From positions 1-64,000 of the forward strand of contig JAOACR010000019.1 of assembly GCA_026417735.1 (NCBI GenBank): DNA of 64,000 bases, in the 5' to 3' direction. The stretch's first letter is position 1, and each line of letters starts with the position of its first letter. Source of the stretch: Kiritimatiellia bacterium. Its GTDB lineage: Bacteria > Verrucomicrobiota > Kiritimatiellia > PWTM01. This document shows, in pieces, positions 42,475 through 52,645 of this stretch. Position numbers and translations under genes: made by a program. The notes below the pieces were generated by a model that did not search any database, was not told the origin of the DNA, and saw only the letters and a list, made by a program, of their open reading frames with translations.

Positions 42475-45400
42475 TGAGCCCTGCGTCCGACACCGTGCGA
42501 GAGTTGCTGTGGTTGGGCCGACGGATGCGTGCGCGGGCGGCGACCCGGCTGGGCGCGATGGTGATCGGCGGGACGGCGACGGCGTTGGCGCTGCTGGCGG
42601 CCGGCGATCTCTGGTTGCGCTACGGCCCGGCCGGCCGCTGGGGCGGTTTTGCGGTGGTCGCCGCGGTCGGGGCTGCCGGCGTCGCGGCGGTGGTGCGGCG
42701 TCTCGGCGCGCCGCTGGTGCCCGACGCGATCGCCGCGCGGATCGAGCGCGCCTGCCCCGAGCTGGACAATCGACTCATCAACCGGGTCCAGTTGGCGCGG
42801 CTCGACAGTCCGGATGCGATGATTTTCGCCTACCTTCGCGAGCCGCCGCCCGCGTTGCATCGCATCCCGCCGCGACGGCTGGGTGATCCCACTGAATTCC
42901 GTGCCGCGGTCGGAGCGCTCGCGCTGGCACTGGCGGTGATGGGAGCGGGACGCTGGTGGGGCGGGGCCGCCTGGGTGAACGCAGCGCTCCGCGTGCTGAG
43001 CCCCTGGGCGGATCGCCCCGCGGCGACGCTGGCGACGATCCTCGAGGTGTCGCCCGGCGACGCACGGGCGTTGGTTGGGGAACCGCTGCGTCTGGCCGTG
43101 CGGGTGCGCGGGCGCGCCGGCGTTCCGGTTCGTCTCGATCTCTCGCCGGCCGATGACCGTCGGCGCCGGATCGAGGTGGGACGCGTACCGGCGACCGGCG
43201 AAGCGGCGTTCGAACACCTCATTCCGAGAGTGACCGCCGACCTTGCCTACCGTTTTCTTGCCGGCGATGCGGTGACGCCGGCCCATCGCATCGTCGCGCT
43301 GCCGCCCCCCGCGTTGATGCGGCTGGCCGTGCGGGTCGAGCCGCCCGCCTGGCGGCGAATGGAACCGCGGGAGTGGAACGCACTCGCGGAACGTGTCATT
43401 GCGCCGGAGGGTGCAACGCTGGTGGTCAGCGCGGAGGCGAACCGCCCGATGGCCGCTGCGGAGCTGGTCGGGCCGCTGGCGACCAACTCGATGGAGGTGC
43501 AGGCCGGCGGGCGCCGCTGGGCCGGTTCGATGCCAGCGGGGGGACCGATCACCGTCGCGATTCGGGACTCCGACGGGTTCCGCGCCACCACGACCGTGCA
43601 GGTGGACATTCAGCCCGACCCGCCTCCGGTGATTGAGTTGATCGCGCCCGCCGGCCGCGTGCGGTTGGATGCCGGCGCCCGGCCGCGCATTCAGTTCCGC
43701 GTTCATGACGACAGCGGTGTGGCGCGGGTTCAGCTGGAACAACTGACCGCTGCGGAGACGGCCGCGCCTGCTCGTGTGGTCGCGCAGTGGAACGGCTCGG
43801 GCGCGCCCGAGTTCGAGCAGAGCTGGACACCGGACGATGCCCCCCGCCCCGAGCCGGGCCGGCCACTGGTGTATCGGATTGCGGCGTGGGACACCCATCC
43901 GCTCGCAGGGGATCGTCCGCGCAGCGTCTCTGCGCCGATTGTGTTCGACGCGTTCTTTGTGCCCACCGGCACCGTCGCGGAGAGCTTGCAGCGCGCCTCC
44001 GCCGTAGCGGCGTCCCTCGGCCGGATCGTAGAGCTGCAGCGGGGCAATCTCGAAACCAGCCGCGCGCTCGCGAATGCGTCTGGCCCGGAAGCGTCGGGCT
44101 GGGCAAAAGTGGAGGCGGTGCAGCGGGAGATTTTCCAGATCGCAGAGTCACTGCTGGCGGATCCGTCGCGACCGCTCGGCGCGATGGCGGCGATCGTGCG
44201 CGATCTTCACGCGGGGCCGATGCGCGAGGCGATCGGGCTGGCCGCGCGGGTGCCGCGAGCGGCGGACGCGGAGCGGCCGCGACTCGCCGCGCGGGCGGTC
44301 GCGGTTCAGAGCGCGATTCTGCGCGCATTGACCGCCGCCGAACAGGGTGCGGAGCGGGTCGCCGCACACCGCGCCGCGACTGGTCTGCTGACCATGCTGG
44401 ACGGGCTGGTGCAGGCGCAGGGTGAGGTGCTGGCCGCAACGCGCGGGCTGACCACCGCCCCGCCGCCGCGCGCGCTGGTGACGCGGCAGGACCGCCTCGC
44501 GGAGGACACTGTGGAGTTTGTGGGGGCGGCGCGGCGGGAGGCCACCGAACTTGCCAAGATCGAGGCGGAGTTTGCGCGGCGCGTGGCGCAGGTGGCGGAC
44601 GAATGCGAGCGCCGGCAGGTCGCACGCACCATGCTGGCCGCGGCCGGACACCTCGAGTCTGGCACACCGAGCGCCGCGCTCCCGCTGCAGGAACAGGCGT
44701 TGGCGCATCTTCGTGAGTTCCAGGCCCTGCTCAACCAGTGGCGCGCGACGGAGGCGCAGCAGCGGGAAACCGCGCTGCGCGAGGTGGTCGAGTCCGCGCG
44801 AGAGGCGATGAAACGGCTCGCGGAAGTGCAGGGGAAAGTGGTCGAGGCGATTCGGCAGACCGAACAGCAGAAAGATCGCGCCGACCGCGATATGGAGGAG
44901 TTCCTCGAGGAGCTCGGCGAACTGAAGACGAACATGGCGGAAGCTTTGCTGAAAATCGCGACGGACCTCCACATCTTTCCGGAACTGCCGGTCGGCAACG
45001 ATCTGGTCGCCGACGTGTACCAAATTTATGAGGAAGTTGCTCAGGTGCCCGGCTCCGAGTCTACCGCCGCGACCGAGCTGGGGTTGCAAAAGGAGGATTG
45101 GATTCTCGAAGCGCTCGAGACCGCCACCGAACGGCTCGACGACATGGAGATGTGGCTGGTCTCGCAACCTGACGCGGTGAAGCGCAACACCGAGAACTTC
45201 GACCAGCAGGAACTGCCCCAGATTCCGGTCATTCCCCTCGCGAGCGAGATCGAGGACATTATCGGCGATCTGCTGGAGCAGGAAGAAGACATCATGAGTC
45301 GCGCCGACGATTCGGCGACGAACCAAGGTTCCGCGGACATGCCCGCCGGCTGGGGCATCGCGGAGGGCGAGTTTGCGAACTTCAGCGCGAAGGGGAAATC

Positions 45401-46043
45401 CGGCAACGAGCGGCCCGACCACAAGGACCAGGATGGCCGCTCCATCGTGGGCCGGCAGGGCATGTCGGATGGTGAGACGGTGGCCGGCTCGGGCAAGATT
45501 CACGAGGGGGACAGGAACATCGAGGCCCGGCGCACGCAGGACTCGCCGCAGTCGGGCCAGGTGCAGGAGGAGGGCCATGCGGAGGCGAAAGCGACCGGCG
45601 GCGGCAAGGGTTCCGGCTATAGCGATCGGTTGGGCATGGCCGGCACCGGTCGTCGGGAGGACGCGAAGACCTCTGCGCGTTCCGAGCTGGGGCTGCAGGC
45701 GATGCTGCGCCGGCAGGCCGAAGCGTTGTATGCGAAGGCCTCGCTCGCGCACGTTCGCACCGGTTCGCTCGAAGACGCGGTGCGTGCGATGCAGCAGGCG
45801 GAAGACGCATTGCGGCGTGGGGCGCCAATCCGCGAAGTCCGGGAGTTTCAACGCCGGGCGGTCGAAGCCCTGGCCCGCACGCGCGCAGAACTGGACGGTG
45901 GTCTGTACACGCCCGTGCCGCAGCCGGCGGCCGCGCCGCCGCCGATGGGCGCGGACGAGGCGACCGCGGCCGATGCTGCGCCGCCGGCCTATCGCGACCT
46001 TGTTGCAGAGTACTTTCGTTCGCTGAGTGAGGGGACCCCGTGA
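42471..46043 (+). CDS. DUF4175-family membrane/coiled-coil protein
   Basis: 1190-residue protein. The N-terminus has two or three membrane segments (about 25-75 and 145-165) and the family sequence PELDNRLINRVQLARL. A large extracytoplasmic part with Ig-like strand blocks follows (about 180-480), then a long helical/coiled-coil region (about 490-900, with AKVEAVQREIFQIAESLL, ATEAQQRETALREVVESAREA), and a hydrophilic low-complexity tail (KGKSGNERPDHKDQDGRSIV). DUF4175 proteins neighbour MoxR ATPases in many genomes and may be surface or division-associated. The start is GTG 42471 or ATG 42474; both overlap neighbours. Confidence 0.8.
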   Translation: MMSPASDTVRELLWLGRRMRARAATRLGAMVIGGTATALALLAAGDLWLRYGPAGRWGGFAVVAAVGAAGVAAVVRRLGAPLVPDAIAARIERACPELDNRLINRVQLARLDSPDAMIFAYLREPPPALHRIPPRRLGDPTEFRAAVGALALALAVMGAGRWWGGAAWVNAALRVLSPWADRPAATLATILEVSPGDARALVGEPLRLAVRVRGRAGVPVRLDLSPADDRRRRIEVGRVPATGEAAFEHLIPRVTADLAYRFLAGDAVTPAHRIVALPPPALMRLAVRVEPPAWRRMEPREWNALAERVIAPEGATLVVSAEANRPMAAAELVGPLATNSMEVQAGGRRWAGSMPAGGPITVAIRDSDGFRATTTVQVDIQPDPPPVIELIAPAGRVRLDAGARPRIQFRVHDDSGVARVQLEQLTAAETAAPARVVAQWNGSGAPEFEQSWTPDDAPRPEPGRPLVYRIAAWDTHPLAGDRPRSVSAPIVFDAFFVPTGTVAESLQRASAVAASLGRIVELQRGNLETSRALANASGPEASGWAKVEAVQREIFQIAESLLADPSRPLGAMAAIVRDLHAGPMREAIGLAARVPRAADAERPRLAARAVAVQSAILRALTAAEQGAERVAAHRAATGLLTMLDGLVQAQGEVLAATRGLTTAPPPRALVTRQDRLAEDTVEFVGAARREATELAKIEAEFARRVAQVADECERRQVARTMLAAAGHLESGTPSAALPLQEQALAHLREFQALLNQWRATEAQQRETALREVVESAREAMKRLAEVQGKVVEAIRQTEQQKDRADRDMEEFLEELGELKTNMAEALLKIATDLHIFPELPVGNDLVADVYQIYEEVAQVPGSESTAATELGLQKEDWILEALETATERLDDMEMWLVSQPDAVKRNTENFDQQELPQIPVIPLASEIEDIIGDLLEQEEDIMSRADDSATNQGSADMPAGWGIAEGEFANFSAKGKSGNERPDHKDQDGRSIVGRQGMSDGETVAGSGKIHEGDRNIEARRTQDSPQSGQVQEEGHAEAKATGGGKGSGYSDRLGMAGTGRREDAKTSARSELGLQAMLRRQAEALYAKASLAHVRTGSLEDAVRAMQQAEDALRRGAPIREVREFQRRAVEALARTRAELDGGLYTPVPQPAAAPPPMGADEATAADAAPPAYRDLVAEYFRSLSEGTP

Positions 46044-48244
46044 CCGACCGCCGTGTGCAGCGTCACCGCCCTGTGCGGCGGCCGATCGTCGTAGCCTCGA
46101 TGTTGATGGCGAAGCTGCTGACCACGAACGCTGCCGCGCCGAGCGGGTGGGTCGTCAGCGCGGCGACGCATCGGGTACGGGTCGAAATTGTCCAACCGCC
46201 TTCCAAGCCCGAGGCGGGCGTGGTGGCGATCATCCCCGATGGCGGGGTGCTGCCGGCGCCGGCGGTGCGCGTGGACGCCCGGGATCGAAACGGCCGTCCG
46301 CTCGGCGCCGGCGTGATCTGGCACAACCCCCGCGAGGGACTGGGCATCGTGTTCGAGGCGCCCACGGATGCGGCGGGCCCCGTGGAGCTCTATTTGCAGT
46401 CCGTGCCGAAGGCGGAGAGCTTTTCTGCGGCGGTGCGGCATCTCAAACCCTCGTTGCTGATGTACACCGCTGCCGCGGGCGCGTCGCCGACCCTCAACGA
46501 CGCGGAGGCGATCGGCCGCGAGACGCCGGCCGGCCGGCGCTCGCGGATGGCGGTGGTACCGATTCTGGGGCAGGCCGAGAACCGACTCGGACCGGACGAT
46601 CACTACGTGTCGTGGTACACCGGCTGGCTCGATATCCAGACGCCGGGCCGCTATCAGCTGTGCAGTGTGTTTGACGAGGCCTGCGAGGTTCGCCTGAACG
46701 GCCGGTCGATCATCAAGGTATCCGGCCGTCACGTCCGCCGCGAAAGCGCAAAGGGTGAGTACGGCGAGTGGGTGCACCTGGACCGCGGCCTCCACTCGAT
46801 CGAATATCTGCACTACGAAATCGACGGTCCTCAGGAGGCACACCTCTGCTGGCGGGCGCCGGGTGCCTCTGACGCGGCGCTGCCGGTGACCATTCCGGCG
46901 GGCGCATGGCTGCGTTCCGGTGCCGCGCGCCTGCTGGAGGGCACCCTCCGTGACGGCACGCCCTTGGCGCTTTGGGAGGCTGAACCCGCCGCGTATGTCT
47001 GGACTGCCGAGAAGCCCCTGAACATCTTCCGTTTCCGTGCCGTGGCGCCCGCTCCGCTGCCGGCCGACCTTGCGGTCGAATGGACGTTCGACGGCCGCTC
47101 AACGGTTGCGCTGGCCGCGCCGCTGTGGTTCTGGGAGGACGAGGAGCCGCACAAGGTGACGCTGCGAGTGTCACGCGGCCGCGCGGTGAGCACCGCGTCA
47201 CGCGAGGTGCAGCTGCCGTGGTACCCCCGGCGACTTTCGATGAACGAAGCGGAAGACCGCCAGCTCGTCCGCGATGCGTTTGAGACGCGGCTACTGGCCG
47301 GCCCCGCCGACCGCCGTCCCTGTGCCGACTGGTCCGCGAACATGTGGTCGACCCTGTTCGATGCGCTGGAACTGTACGCCCCGACGCGGGTGCCCGAACT
47401 GATCCTCACGCGTTCGCGGGCTGATCTGCAGCGTCAGCCGCCGGAGCGGCGCTGGAGGGTGGAAGATCTGTACGTCGAGTCGGTCCGGCGGACCAACGCG
47501 GTTGCAGCGCTCGGCTGGATGGAGCAGGCGGCGCGCGAGGAGACCCACAGTGCTCGGCGGATCCACTGGATGGTTGAGCGGGTTCGGGTGCTTGCCTTCG
47601 ACCTTGGCCGTCTGGACGAGGCGCGTGCGCTCGCGCGCGAGGCGGCGGCGCTGCCGCTGGAGGGTGAGCTGGCGGTGCGGGTGGCGGTCGCCGCTGGCGA
47701 CGTGGAGCGGTTGGCGCTCAACCGTGACGCGGCTGCCCGCGCGTACGCGGCCGCGCAGGACCGCTACCGCGCGCTTCAGAAAACTGCCGCGCAGCTGGCG
47801 ACGGTGCGCCGCGAGGCCGATGCGCACCGTTCTCTTGCCGCGCGGCTGGGCGGTGACTGGCGCACCGCGGCGGTCCGCGAGGGGCAAAACCTGGTCACGG
47901 TGGACAATCTGATTCGCCAGGCCGCCTGGGACGAGGCGTACGCGGTGCTGCGCCAGTGGGAACTGGAGTTCCCACTGAGCCGGCTCGACGGAGACCAGCC
48001 GCTCGCGGAGGCGGCGTTTTGGATCGCCGTCGGCGACACGACCCGCGCGCTGCGAATTCTGCGGACGTACCGGCAGCTGGTGGACATGAACAGCCAGCTG
48101 GCACGCGCGATGGAAATGGAACGCCAGTGCTTGATCCGGCTCGATCGCCGCGCGGAGCTGGACGAGCTGGCCAAAGAAATCGAGCGGCGGTTCTCTTCCG
48201 CCGGTGGCGGAGGCGGGCCGCGGCGGCGGGAGATGGCGCGATGA
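46040..48244 (+). CDS. PA14-domain exported protein with helical tail
   Basis: 734-residue exported protein starting at a GTG overlapping the DUF4175 stop. After a signal-like N-terminus (PIVVASMLMAKLLTTNAAA), a beta-rich region follows, then a PA14-type module near residues 190-280 (YTGWLDIQTPGRYQLCSVFDEACEVRLNGRSI, then HSIEYLHYEIDG), which often binds glycans. The last 250 residues are helical, with TPR-like spacing (RVRVLAFDLGRLDEARALAREAAALP). Part of the DUF4175-MoxR operon. Function unknown; probably a surface protein served by the MoxR ATPase. Confidence 0.72.
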   Translation: MTDRRVQRHRPVRRPIVVASMLMAKLLTTNAAAPSGWVVSAATHRVRVEIVQPPSKPEAGVVAIIPDGGVLPAPAVRVDARDRNGRPLGAGVIWHNPREGLGIVFEAPTDAAGPVELYLQSVPKAESFSAAVRHLKPSLLMYTAAAGASPTLNDAEAIGRETPAGRRSRMAVVPILGQAENRLGPDDHYVSWYTGWLDIQTPGRYQLCSVFDEACEVRLNGRSIIKVSGRHVRRESAKGEYGEWVHLDRGLHSIEYLHYEIDGPQEAHLCWRAPGASDAALPVTIPAGAWLRSGAARLLEGTLRDGTPLALWEAEPAAYVWTAEKPLNIFRFRAVAPAPLPADLAVEWTFDGRSTVALAAPLWFWEDEEPHKVTLRVSRGRAVSTASREVQLPWYPRRLSMNEAEDRQLVRDAFETRLLAGPADRRPCADWSANMWSTLFDALELYAPTRVPELILTRSRADLQRQPPERRWRVEDLYVESVRRTNAVAALGWMEQAAREETHSARRIHWMVERVRVLAFDLGRLDEARALAREAAALPLEGELAVRVAVAAGDVERLALNRDAAARAYAAAQDRYRALQKTAAQLATVRREADAHRSLAARLGGDWRTAAVREGQNLVTVDNLIRQAAWDEAYAVLRQWELEFPLSRLDGDQPLAEAAFWIAVGDTTRALRILRTYRQLVDMNSQLARAMEMERQCLIRLDRRAELDELAKEIERRFSSAGGGGGPRRREMAR

Positions 48245-48984
48245 AACGGTGTTGGCCGCTGCTGCAGCGTGCCGCCGTGGTGGCGCTCGCGGATGCGGCG
48301 CTCGTGACGGGGGGGCCGGTCACCGGCACGAAGCAATCCACCCGCCTCTACACCGCGCCCGATCCCTCTGCGGGCGGCGGAATTGTGCTGCGCCTGCCCG
48401 CCACCGCCCCGCCGCTGAGGGCGGCGATCGCGGTGCCCGGGCTCTCCCGCGAACGCGCCTATCTCGGCCGTCTCGGGACGGACGCTCGCAGCGCCGAATT
48501 TGCCGGCCTTCCCACCGACCGCTACGACCTCATGTTGGTGTTCGACGACTGGTTTGCGGAAGGGCTGCTGCTCTCCCGGGACCCCGACTCGCTCGGCGAG
48601 GCCGACCGACGGGCGATCCGCGAGACGGTGGACCGCTCGGTGCCGTTTTTCGACACGAAAGTGATCCATCGCTGCGAGGGCGTGGGCGGCCGGGGCGGGC
48701 GCGCGGCAGCGGTGTTGCAGGAGGTCCGCACGCGGCCGATTACGCTGCAGGACGCCAGCGTCCGCACCGATATCCAGATCCGGAGCCTCAAACTGGCGTT
48801 TTTCGAGGAGGTCGGACCCGGCTGGCATCTTGTGCGCACGCGGGAGCTGCTGCGGCAGGAGGTCGGGCCCGGCGAGACGAAGGGCGTACTGCGGCATGCG
48901 TTCGTGCCGGTGCTGCAGGGCGTCCGCGTGATGGATTCAGTGCGAGATCTCGGCGAGATCCAGTTGCCGCCGAGCCGGAGGTAG
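48241..48984 (+). CDS. Small exported protein of the MoxR operon
   Basis: 247-residue protein with a signal-like N-terminus (LLQRAAVVALADAALVTGG). The body looks like one beta-rich domain (PSAGGGIVLRLPATAPPLRAAIAVPGLSRERAYLG ... LPTDRYDLMLVFDDWFAEGL) reminiscent of carboxypeptidase-regulatory or Ig-like folds, with no catalytic motif. ATG overlaps the upstream stop; the MoxR gene follows after 6 nt. I do not recognise a family. Placement suggests it acts with the PA14 and DUF4175 proteins. Confidence 0.6.
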   Translation: MKRCWPLLQRAAVVALADAALVTGGPVTGTKQSTRLYTAPDPSAGGGIVLRLPATAPPLRAAIAVPGLSRERAYLGRLGTDARSAEFAGLPTDRYDLMLVFDDWFAEGLLLSRDPDSLGEADRRAIRETVDRSVPFFDTKVIHRCEGVGGRGGRAAAVLQEVRTRPITLQDASVRTDIQIRSLKLAFFEEVGPGWHLVRTRELLRQEVGPGETKGVLRHAFVPVLQGVRVMDSVRDLGEIQLPPSRR

Positions 48985-48990
48985 CACGAG

Positions 48991-50385
48991 ATGGCCAGCA
49001 TTATCATTGTCAACGGTCCGCGGGCGGGAGAAACACATGCGCTGAAGCCGCGCGGGCTCGTAATTGGCCGCGGTGACCTCTGTGATCTGCGGCTGCCGGA
49101 CGACCTGGCGGTGTCCACCCTCCATGCGCGGATCGAGCAGCACGGGGAGCGGTGGGTCATCCGCGATCTGGAGAGCGCGAACGGTACCGAGGTCAATGGC
49201 GAGCCGGTCACCGAACGGCCGTTGAACGATGGCGACCTGATCGCGGTCGGCGAGACCCGTTTCCGGTTCAGCGCGGAGACCGGTGCCGCGCCCGCGCGTC
49301 CGGTGGTGGTCGAGCCACCCGCCGCGCCACGATGGCAGCCGCCGCCTGCTGCGCCGGCCACCGAAGAGGAGGTGCGCCTGGTCTCCGAAATGAGCCGCCG
49401 CACCGCCGCGATTCGGGCCGAGGTCGCGAAAGTGATTGTGGGCCAGCAGCGGGTGCTGGAGGAGATCCTGATGGCGATGATCGCTCGGGGGCACGCGCTG
49501 CTGGTCGGCCTGCCCGGCATGGCGAAGACGCTGATGATCCGCACGATCGCCGACGTGCTCGACCTCAAGTTCAAGCGGATTCAGTTCACACCCGACCTGA
49601 TGCCGACCGACATCACCGGCACCGACGTGCTCGACACCAACCGCGAGACCGGCGAGAAGGAGTTTCGCTTCGTCCCCGGGCCGGTGTTCTGCAACATCCT
49701 TCTTGCCGACGAAATCAATCGCACTCCGCCGAAGACACAGGCCGCCCTGCTCGAAGCGATGCAGGAGCATCGCGTGACGGTTGGCAACCGGACCTATCCG
49801 CTGGAGGAACCGTTCTTCGTTCTCGCCACGCAAAACCCAATCGAACAGGAGGGCACCTATCCGCTGCCCGAGGCGCAGCTGGACCGCTTCATGTTCAACA
49901 TCTGGGTCGACTACCCCGCGGAGGAGGAAGAGGAGCAGATCGTCCGCACCACCACCATCGCCAGCGCCGTGCAGCCCGCGAAGGTGCTCGGACGGGACGA
50001 AGTGCTGAAGCTGCAGGAGGTCGTGCGCAAGGTGCCGGTCTCGGAGCATGTGGTGAAGTTCGCGGTGCGGCTCGTGCGGGCGACTCGTCCGACCTCCGAT
50101 CGGGCGCCGGACTTCATCCGCCAATACGTCACCGTCGGTGCCGGCCCCCGCGCCTGCCAGTACCTGGTGCTGGCGGCAAAAGCGCGAGCGGTGTTGGAGG
50201 GCCGGATCCATGTAAGCTGCCGCGACGTGCGCGCCGCCGCGCTGCCGGTGTTGCGCCATCGCATCTTCACTAACTTCACCGCGGACAGCGAAGGCATCAC
50301 CCCGATGAAACTGATTGAACGGCTCCTTCAGACCGTGCAGGAACCCTCCGAGGAAGACTATGCGCCCGTGGCCGCCCGCTCTTGA
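48991..50385 (+). CDS. FHA-MoxR fusion AAA+ ATPase
   Basis: 464-residue protein. Residues 1-95 are an FHA domain ([12 protein letters not shown] ... [10 protein letters not shown] ... [10 protein letters not shown]), which binds phosphothreonine. A Pro/Ala linker (about 96-125) leads to a MoxR-class AAA+ domain: Walker A GLPGMAKT (173-180), Walker [24 protein letters not shown] (D240, E241), sensor 1 [24 protein letters not shown] and the MoxR lid. MoxR proteins act as chaperones activating vWA/metal-centre proteins; ordinary ones lack FHA. Cytosolic, so its clients would be the cytoplasmic parts of partners such as DUF4175. The last 26 nt overlap the next gene. Confidence 0.9.
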   Translation: MASIIIVNGPRAGETHALKPRGLVIGRGDLCDLRLPDDLAVSTLHARIEQHGERWVIRDLESANGTEVNGEPVTERPLNDGDLIAVGETRFRFSAETGAAPARPVVVEPPAAPRWQPPPAAPATEEEVRLVSEMSRRTAAIRAEVAKVIVGQQRVLEEILMAMIARGHALLVGLPGMAKTLMIRTIADVLDLKFKRIQFTPDLMPTDITGTDVLDTNRETGEKEFRFVPGPVFCNILLADEINRTPPKTQAALLEAMQEHRVTVGNRTYPLEEPFFVLATQNPIEQEGTYPLPEAQLDRFMFNIWVDYPAEEEEEQIVRTTTIASAVQPAKVLGRDEVLKLQEVVRKVPVSEHVVKFAVRLVRATRPTSDRAPDFIRQYVTVGAGPRACQYLVLAAKARAVLEGRIHVSCRDVRAAALPVLRHRIFTNFTADSEGITPMKLIERLLQTVQEPSEEDYAPVAARS

Positions 50386-51307
50386 AATCTGTCTTGCTGC
50401 CGCGCTGTACCGCGCGGCGCTCGCTGCCCCCTGGACCTGGAAAGAGGAGCCGGGAAAGCTCGAGCTGTACGACATCGGAAGCGGCGCGGTGCTCTGGGGC
50501 TTTCACTACGGCGCCAGCGCGACCAAGCCGTTCCTTCATCCGTTGAGCGTCGGTGGCGGCTCGCCGTTGACGGCGCTTCGACCGCCGGACCACCCGTGGC
50601 ACCTCGGTTTGTGGTTCTCGTGGAAATTCATTAACGGCGTGAACTACTGGGAAGAGGACCGCGCCAGCGGGCTAGCTGCCGGCCGTACCACTTGGACCAA
50701 TGTGGTGCTTGAGCGCAGACCGGACGCTTCCGCGGTTGTGACGATGGAGGTCGCCTACCGGCCCGGCGTCGGTGCCCCGGCGGTGCTGAGCGAACGCCGA
50801 CGTCTGCAGTTCGGGGCGCCAGCGACCGATGGCAGCTGGGCGCTCGATTGGGAAGCGGAGTTCACCGTCGGCGAGATGCCCATCGAGCTGGCGGCCTCGC
50901 CGGTCAATCCGGCTCGCACCGCGGGGGGGTATGCGGGGCTGCTCTGTCGCATCTCTGCGGACACGACGGACTGGCACGCGGTGGATGATCGCAACCGAAC
51001 TGATCTGGCGATTCACGGTGAACCAGCGCTCGCGGTGGATTTTCAGATGCGCGCAGACGGAAGGCCGGCGGGGATTGCGATGCTCGACCATCCCGATAAC
51101 CCCGGTTCCCCGGTACCGTGGTTTTTGCGGCTTGATTCCAAGAAGCGGTACGGCCTGTCCGGTCCGGGATTCCTGTTCGCGGGTCCCCGAACGTACGCGC
51201 CGGGGCAGCGGTGGCGTTTGCGTTACCGGGTGATTGTGCATCCAGAGTGGTGGTCCGTTGACCGTCTGCGTCGGGAGCTGGCCAAGTTCAGCTCACCGCC
51301 GAACTAG
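50360..51307 (+). CDS. PmoA-like (DUF6807) exported protein
   Basis: 315-residue protein with signal [22 protein letters not shown]. Family sequence includes [45 protein letters not shown], with the histidines conserved in DUF6807, and [16 protein letters not shown] near the C-terminus, and it ends with a beta-strand block. DUF6807 members are common in PVC and appear near sugar-degradation genes; function unknown. The start ATG lies inside the end of the MoxR gene in another frame. It replaces the DUF58/vWA gene usually found after MoxR. Confidence 0.75.
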   Translation: MRPWPPALEICLAAALYRAALAAPWTWKEEPGKLELYDIGSGAVLWGFHYGASATKPFLHPLSVGGGSPLTALRPPDHPWHLGLWFSWKFINGVNYWEEDRASGLAAGRTTWTNVVLERRPDASAVVTMEVAYRPGVGAPAVLSERRRLQFGAPATDGSWALDWEAEFTVGEMPIELAASPVNPARTAGGYAGLLCRISADTTDWHAVDDRNRTDLAIHGEPALAVDFQMRADGRPAGIAMLDHPDNPGSPVPWFLRLDSKKRYGLSGPGFLFAGPRTYAPGQRWRLRYRVIVHPEWWSVDRLRRELAKFSSPPN

Positions 51308-51742
51308 TGGTGTGCCGGTCCCGCCGCCTTTTTTGCGAGTGTTCTCCGGGCGCGCGGCTCCCCCTCCGGTGGCTTGCTTCCGCTGATCCAGGTTCCGGAC
51401 GCGGTTGGACTGCGGCGTCTGCGGAACGGACGTCCTTCGAGGTTGGAAAGCGCGGTTTTACCCGCGCCGCGACGACCCCCGCTGGCTGGGCACGACGGAC
51501 GGGCGGCACTCGCGCGCCGGTGAGCCGTGGGGCGGGGCTTCGAATGCATTTCTGTGCCGGGCATGGGGGCCAGGTTTGGCGCATTGAAGGACCGGGTGCC
51601 CGCCCGGCTGCGACGCCGGCGCACAGTCATCGTGACATCTTGCTGGACAACCGGGCGCCTCCGGCTGCCGATCATCGCCGCAAGCGTGATACGGCCGCGC
51701 AGGACGGGCCCGTGGCCCGATCGTTCTACGTGCCGGTCGTGT
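51308..51742. other. 435-nt region without recognisable gene
   Basis: Lies between the PmoA-like gene (plus strand) and the glycosyltransferase cassette (minus strand), whose stops converge. Open frames on both strands lack recognisable domains, SD sites or neighbours' codon-position pattern. No T-tract terminator hairpin was identified on either side, though one CCTTTTTT run occurs at about 51327. Confidence 0.5.
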
Positions 51743-52645
51743 TCAAACCCAATAGCCGGGATGGTAACTGAGCCGACGCACCCACGAGCGCGGCAGGCGG
51801 TCGGCGCGATGGCCGAGGATCGTCCCGAGCGCCCGTGCCGCGTTGTATGCGGCGTAGTACGGCCACCAGCGCACCGACTGACGCAACATGTGCCGCGCCT
51901 CCATTCTCAGATATCGACGGCCGGCTCGGACACTGTCGCCGAGCGTGTGGCCGTCAAACACCTGGCGGAGCGCAAACGCGCTGTCGAAATAGCGGCGGAA
52001 GGTTTGCGAGAGGGTGTAGTGGTGGGAATGCAGCACGATCGAGTCGGCCGCGTAAACGATCGCATGTCCTTCCCGCAGCAGATCACGCGAGAGCTGCTGG
52101 TCCTCGCACATCAGCAGGTTTTCGTCGAACGGATGTGCCTGCCAGGCGGAGCGCCGCACTGCGGAGCTGACATTGGAAAAGAAGACCGCGGTCAGGTCCA
52201 ACGGTTGGCCCGGCTGCGCACGGCGCACGACCGGCGGGCCGGGCGGAAAGTGAAACGCGATCTGAAACGCCTCGACCGGATCCACCGGGCCGCGGGGCAG
52301 CCACCTCGAATAGGCCGCCGCGACGGTCGGATCCTCGAACGGTGCGATCAATCGATCGAGCCAGCGGCCATTGGCGGGCAGCGCGTCCTGCGTCAGAAAC
52401 ACCAGCAGTTCGCCGATGGCCTCGCGGGCGCCGAGGTTGCGAGCGCGGCCGTGCCGAAACTTTGTGATCGGCAGCGTGCGCACGCGCTCAAACCGCCGCG
52501 CAATCTCCAGCGTGCGATCGCGCGACATCGAGTCGACCAGAATCACCTCCTCGGGCGGGGCGGGTTGCTGGGACAAGATCGCGGCCAGCAACTCGGGCAG
52601 CCAGCGCTCCGCGTTCCACACCGGAATGATCACCGAGACTTTCAT
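51743..52645 (-). CDS. Glycosyltransferase family 2 (rhamnosyl-type)
   Basis: 300-residue GT-A glycosyltransferase. SVIIPVWNAERWLPELLAAILSQ opens the nucleotide-binding half, EVILVDSMSRDRTLEIARRF holds the sugar-nucleotide acidic residues, and FLTQDALPANGRWLDRLIAPF carries the 'TQDA' version of the DXD motif seen in rhamnosyltransferases. The C-terminal helix region (FDSAFALRQVFDG) is like RfbF/WbbL. The ATG overlaps the upstream GT2 stop. Probably acts third in the series, adding a residue to a lipid-linked glycan. Confidence 0.88.
   Translation of the reverse strand: MKVSVIIPVWNAERWLPELLAAILSQQPAPPEEVILVDSMSRDRTLEIARRFERVRTLPITKFRHGRARNLGAREAIGELLVFLTQDALPANGRWLDRLIAPFEDPTVAAAYSRWLPRGPVDPVEAFQIAFHFPPGPPVVRRAQPGQPLDLTAVFFSNVSSAVRRSAWQAHPFDENLLMCEDQQLSRDLLREGHAIVYAADSIVLHSHHYTLSQTFRRYFDSAFALRQVFDGHTLGDSVRAGRRYLRMEARHMLRQSVRWWPYYAAYNAARALGTILGHRADRLPRSWVRRLSYHPGYWV

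Noticed and set aside
51307-51771. 154-codon plus-strand frame after the PmoA-like gene
   Set aside because: Arg/Gly/Ala-rich with no recognisable domain; overlaps the end of the opposite-strand GT2 gene.
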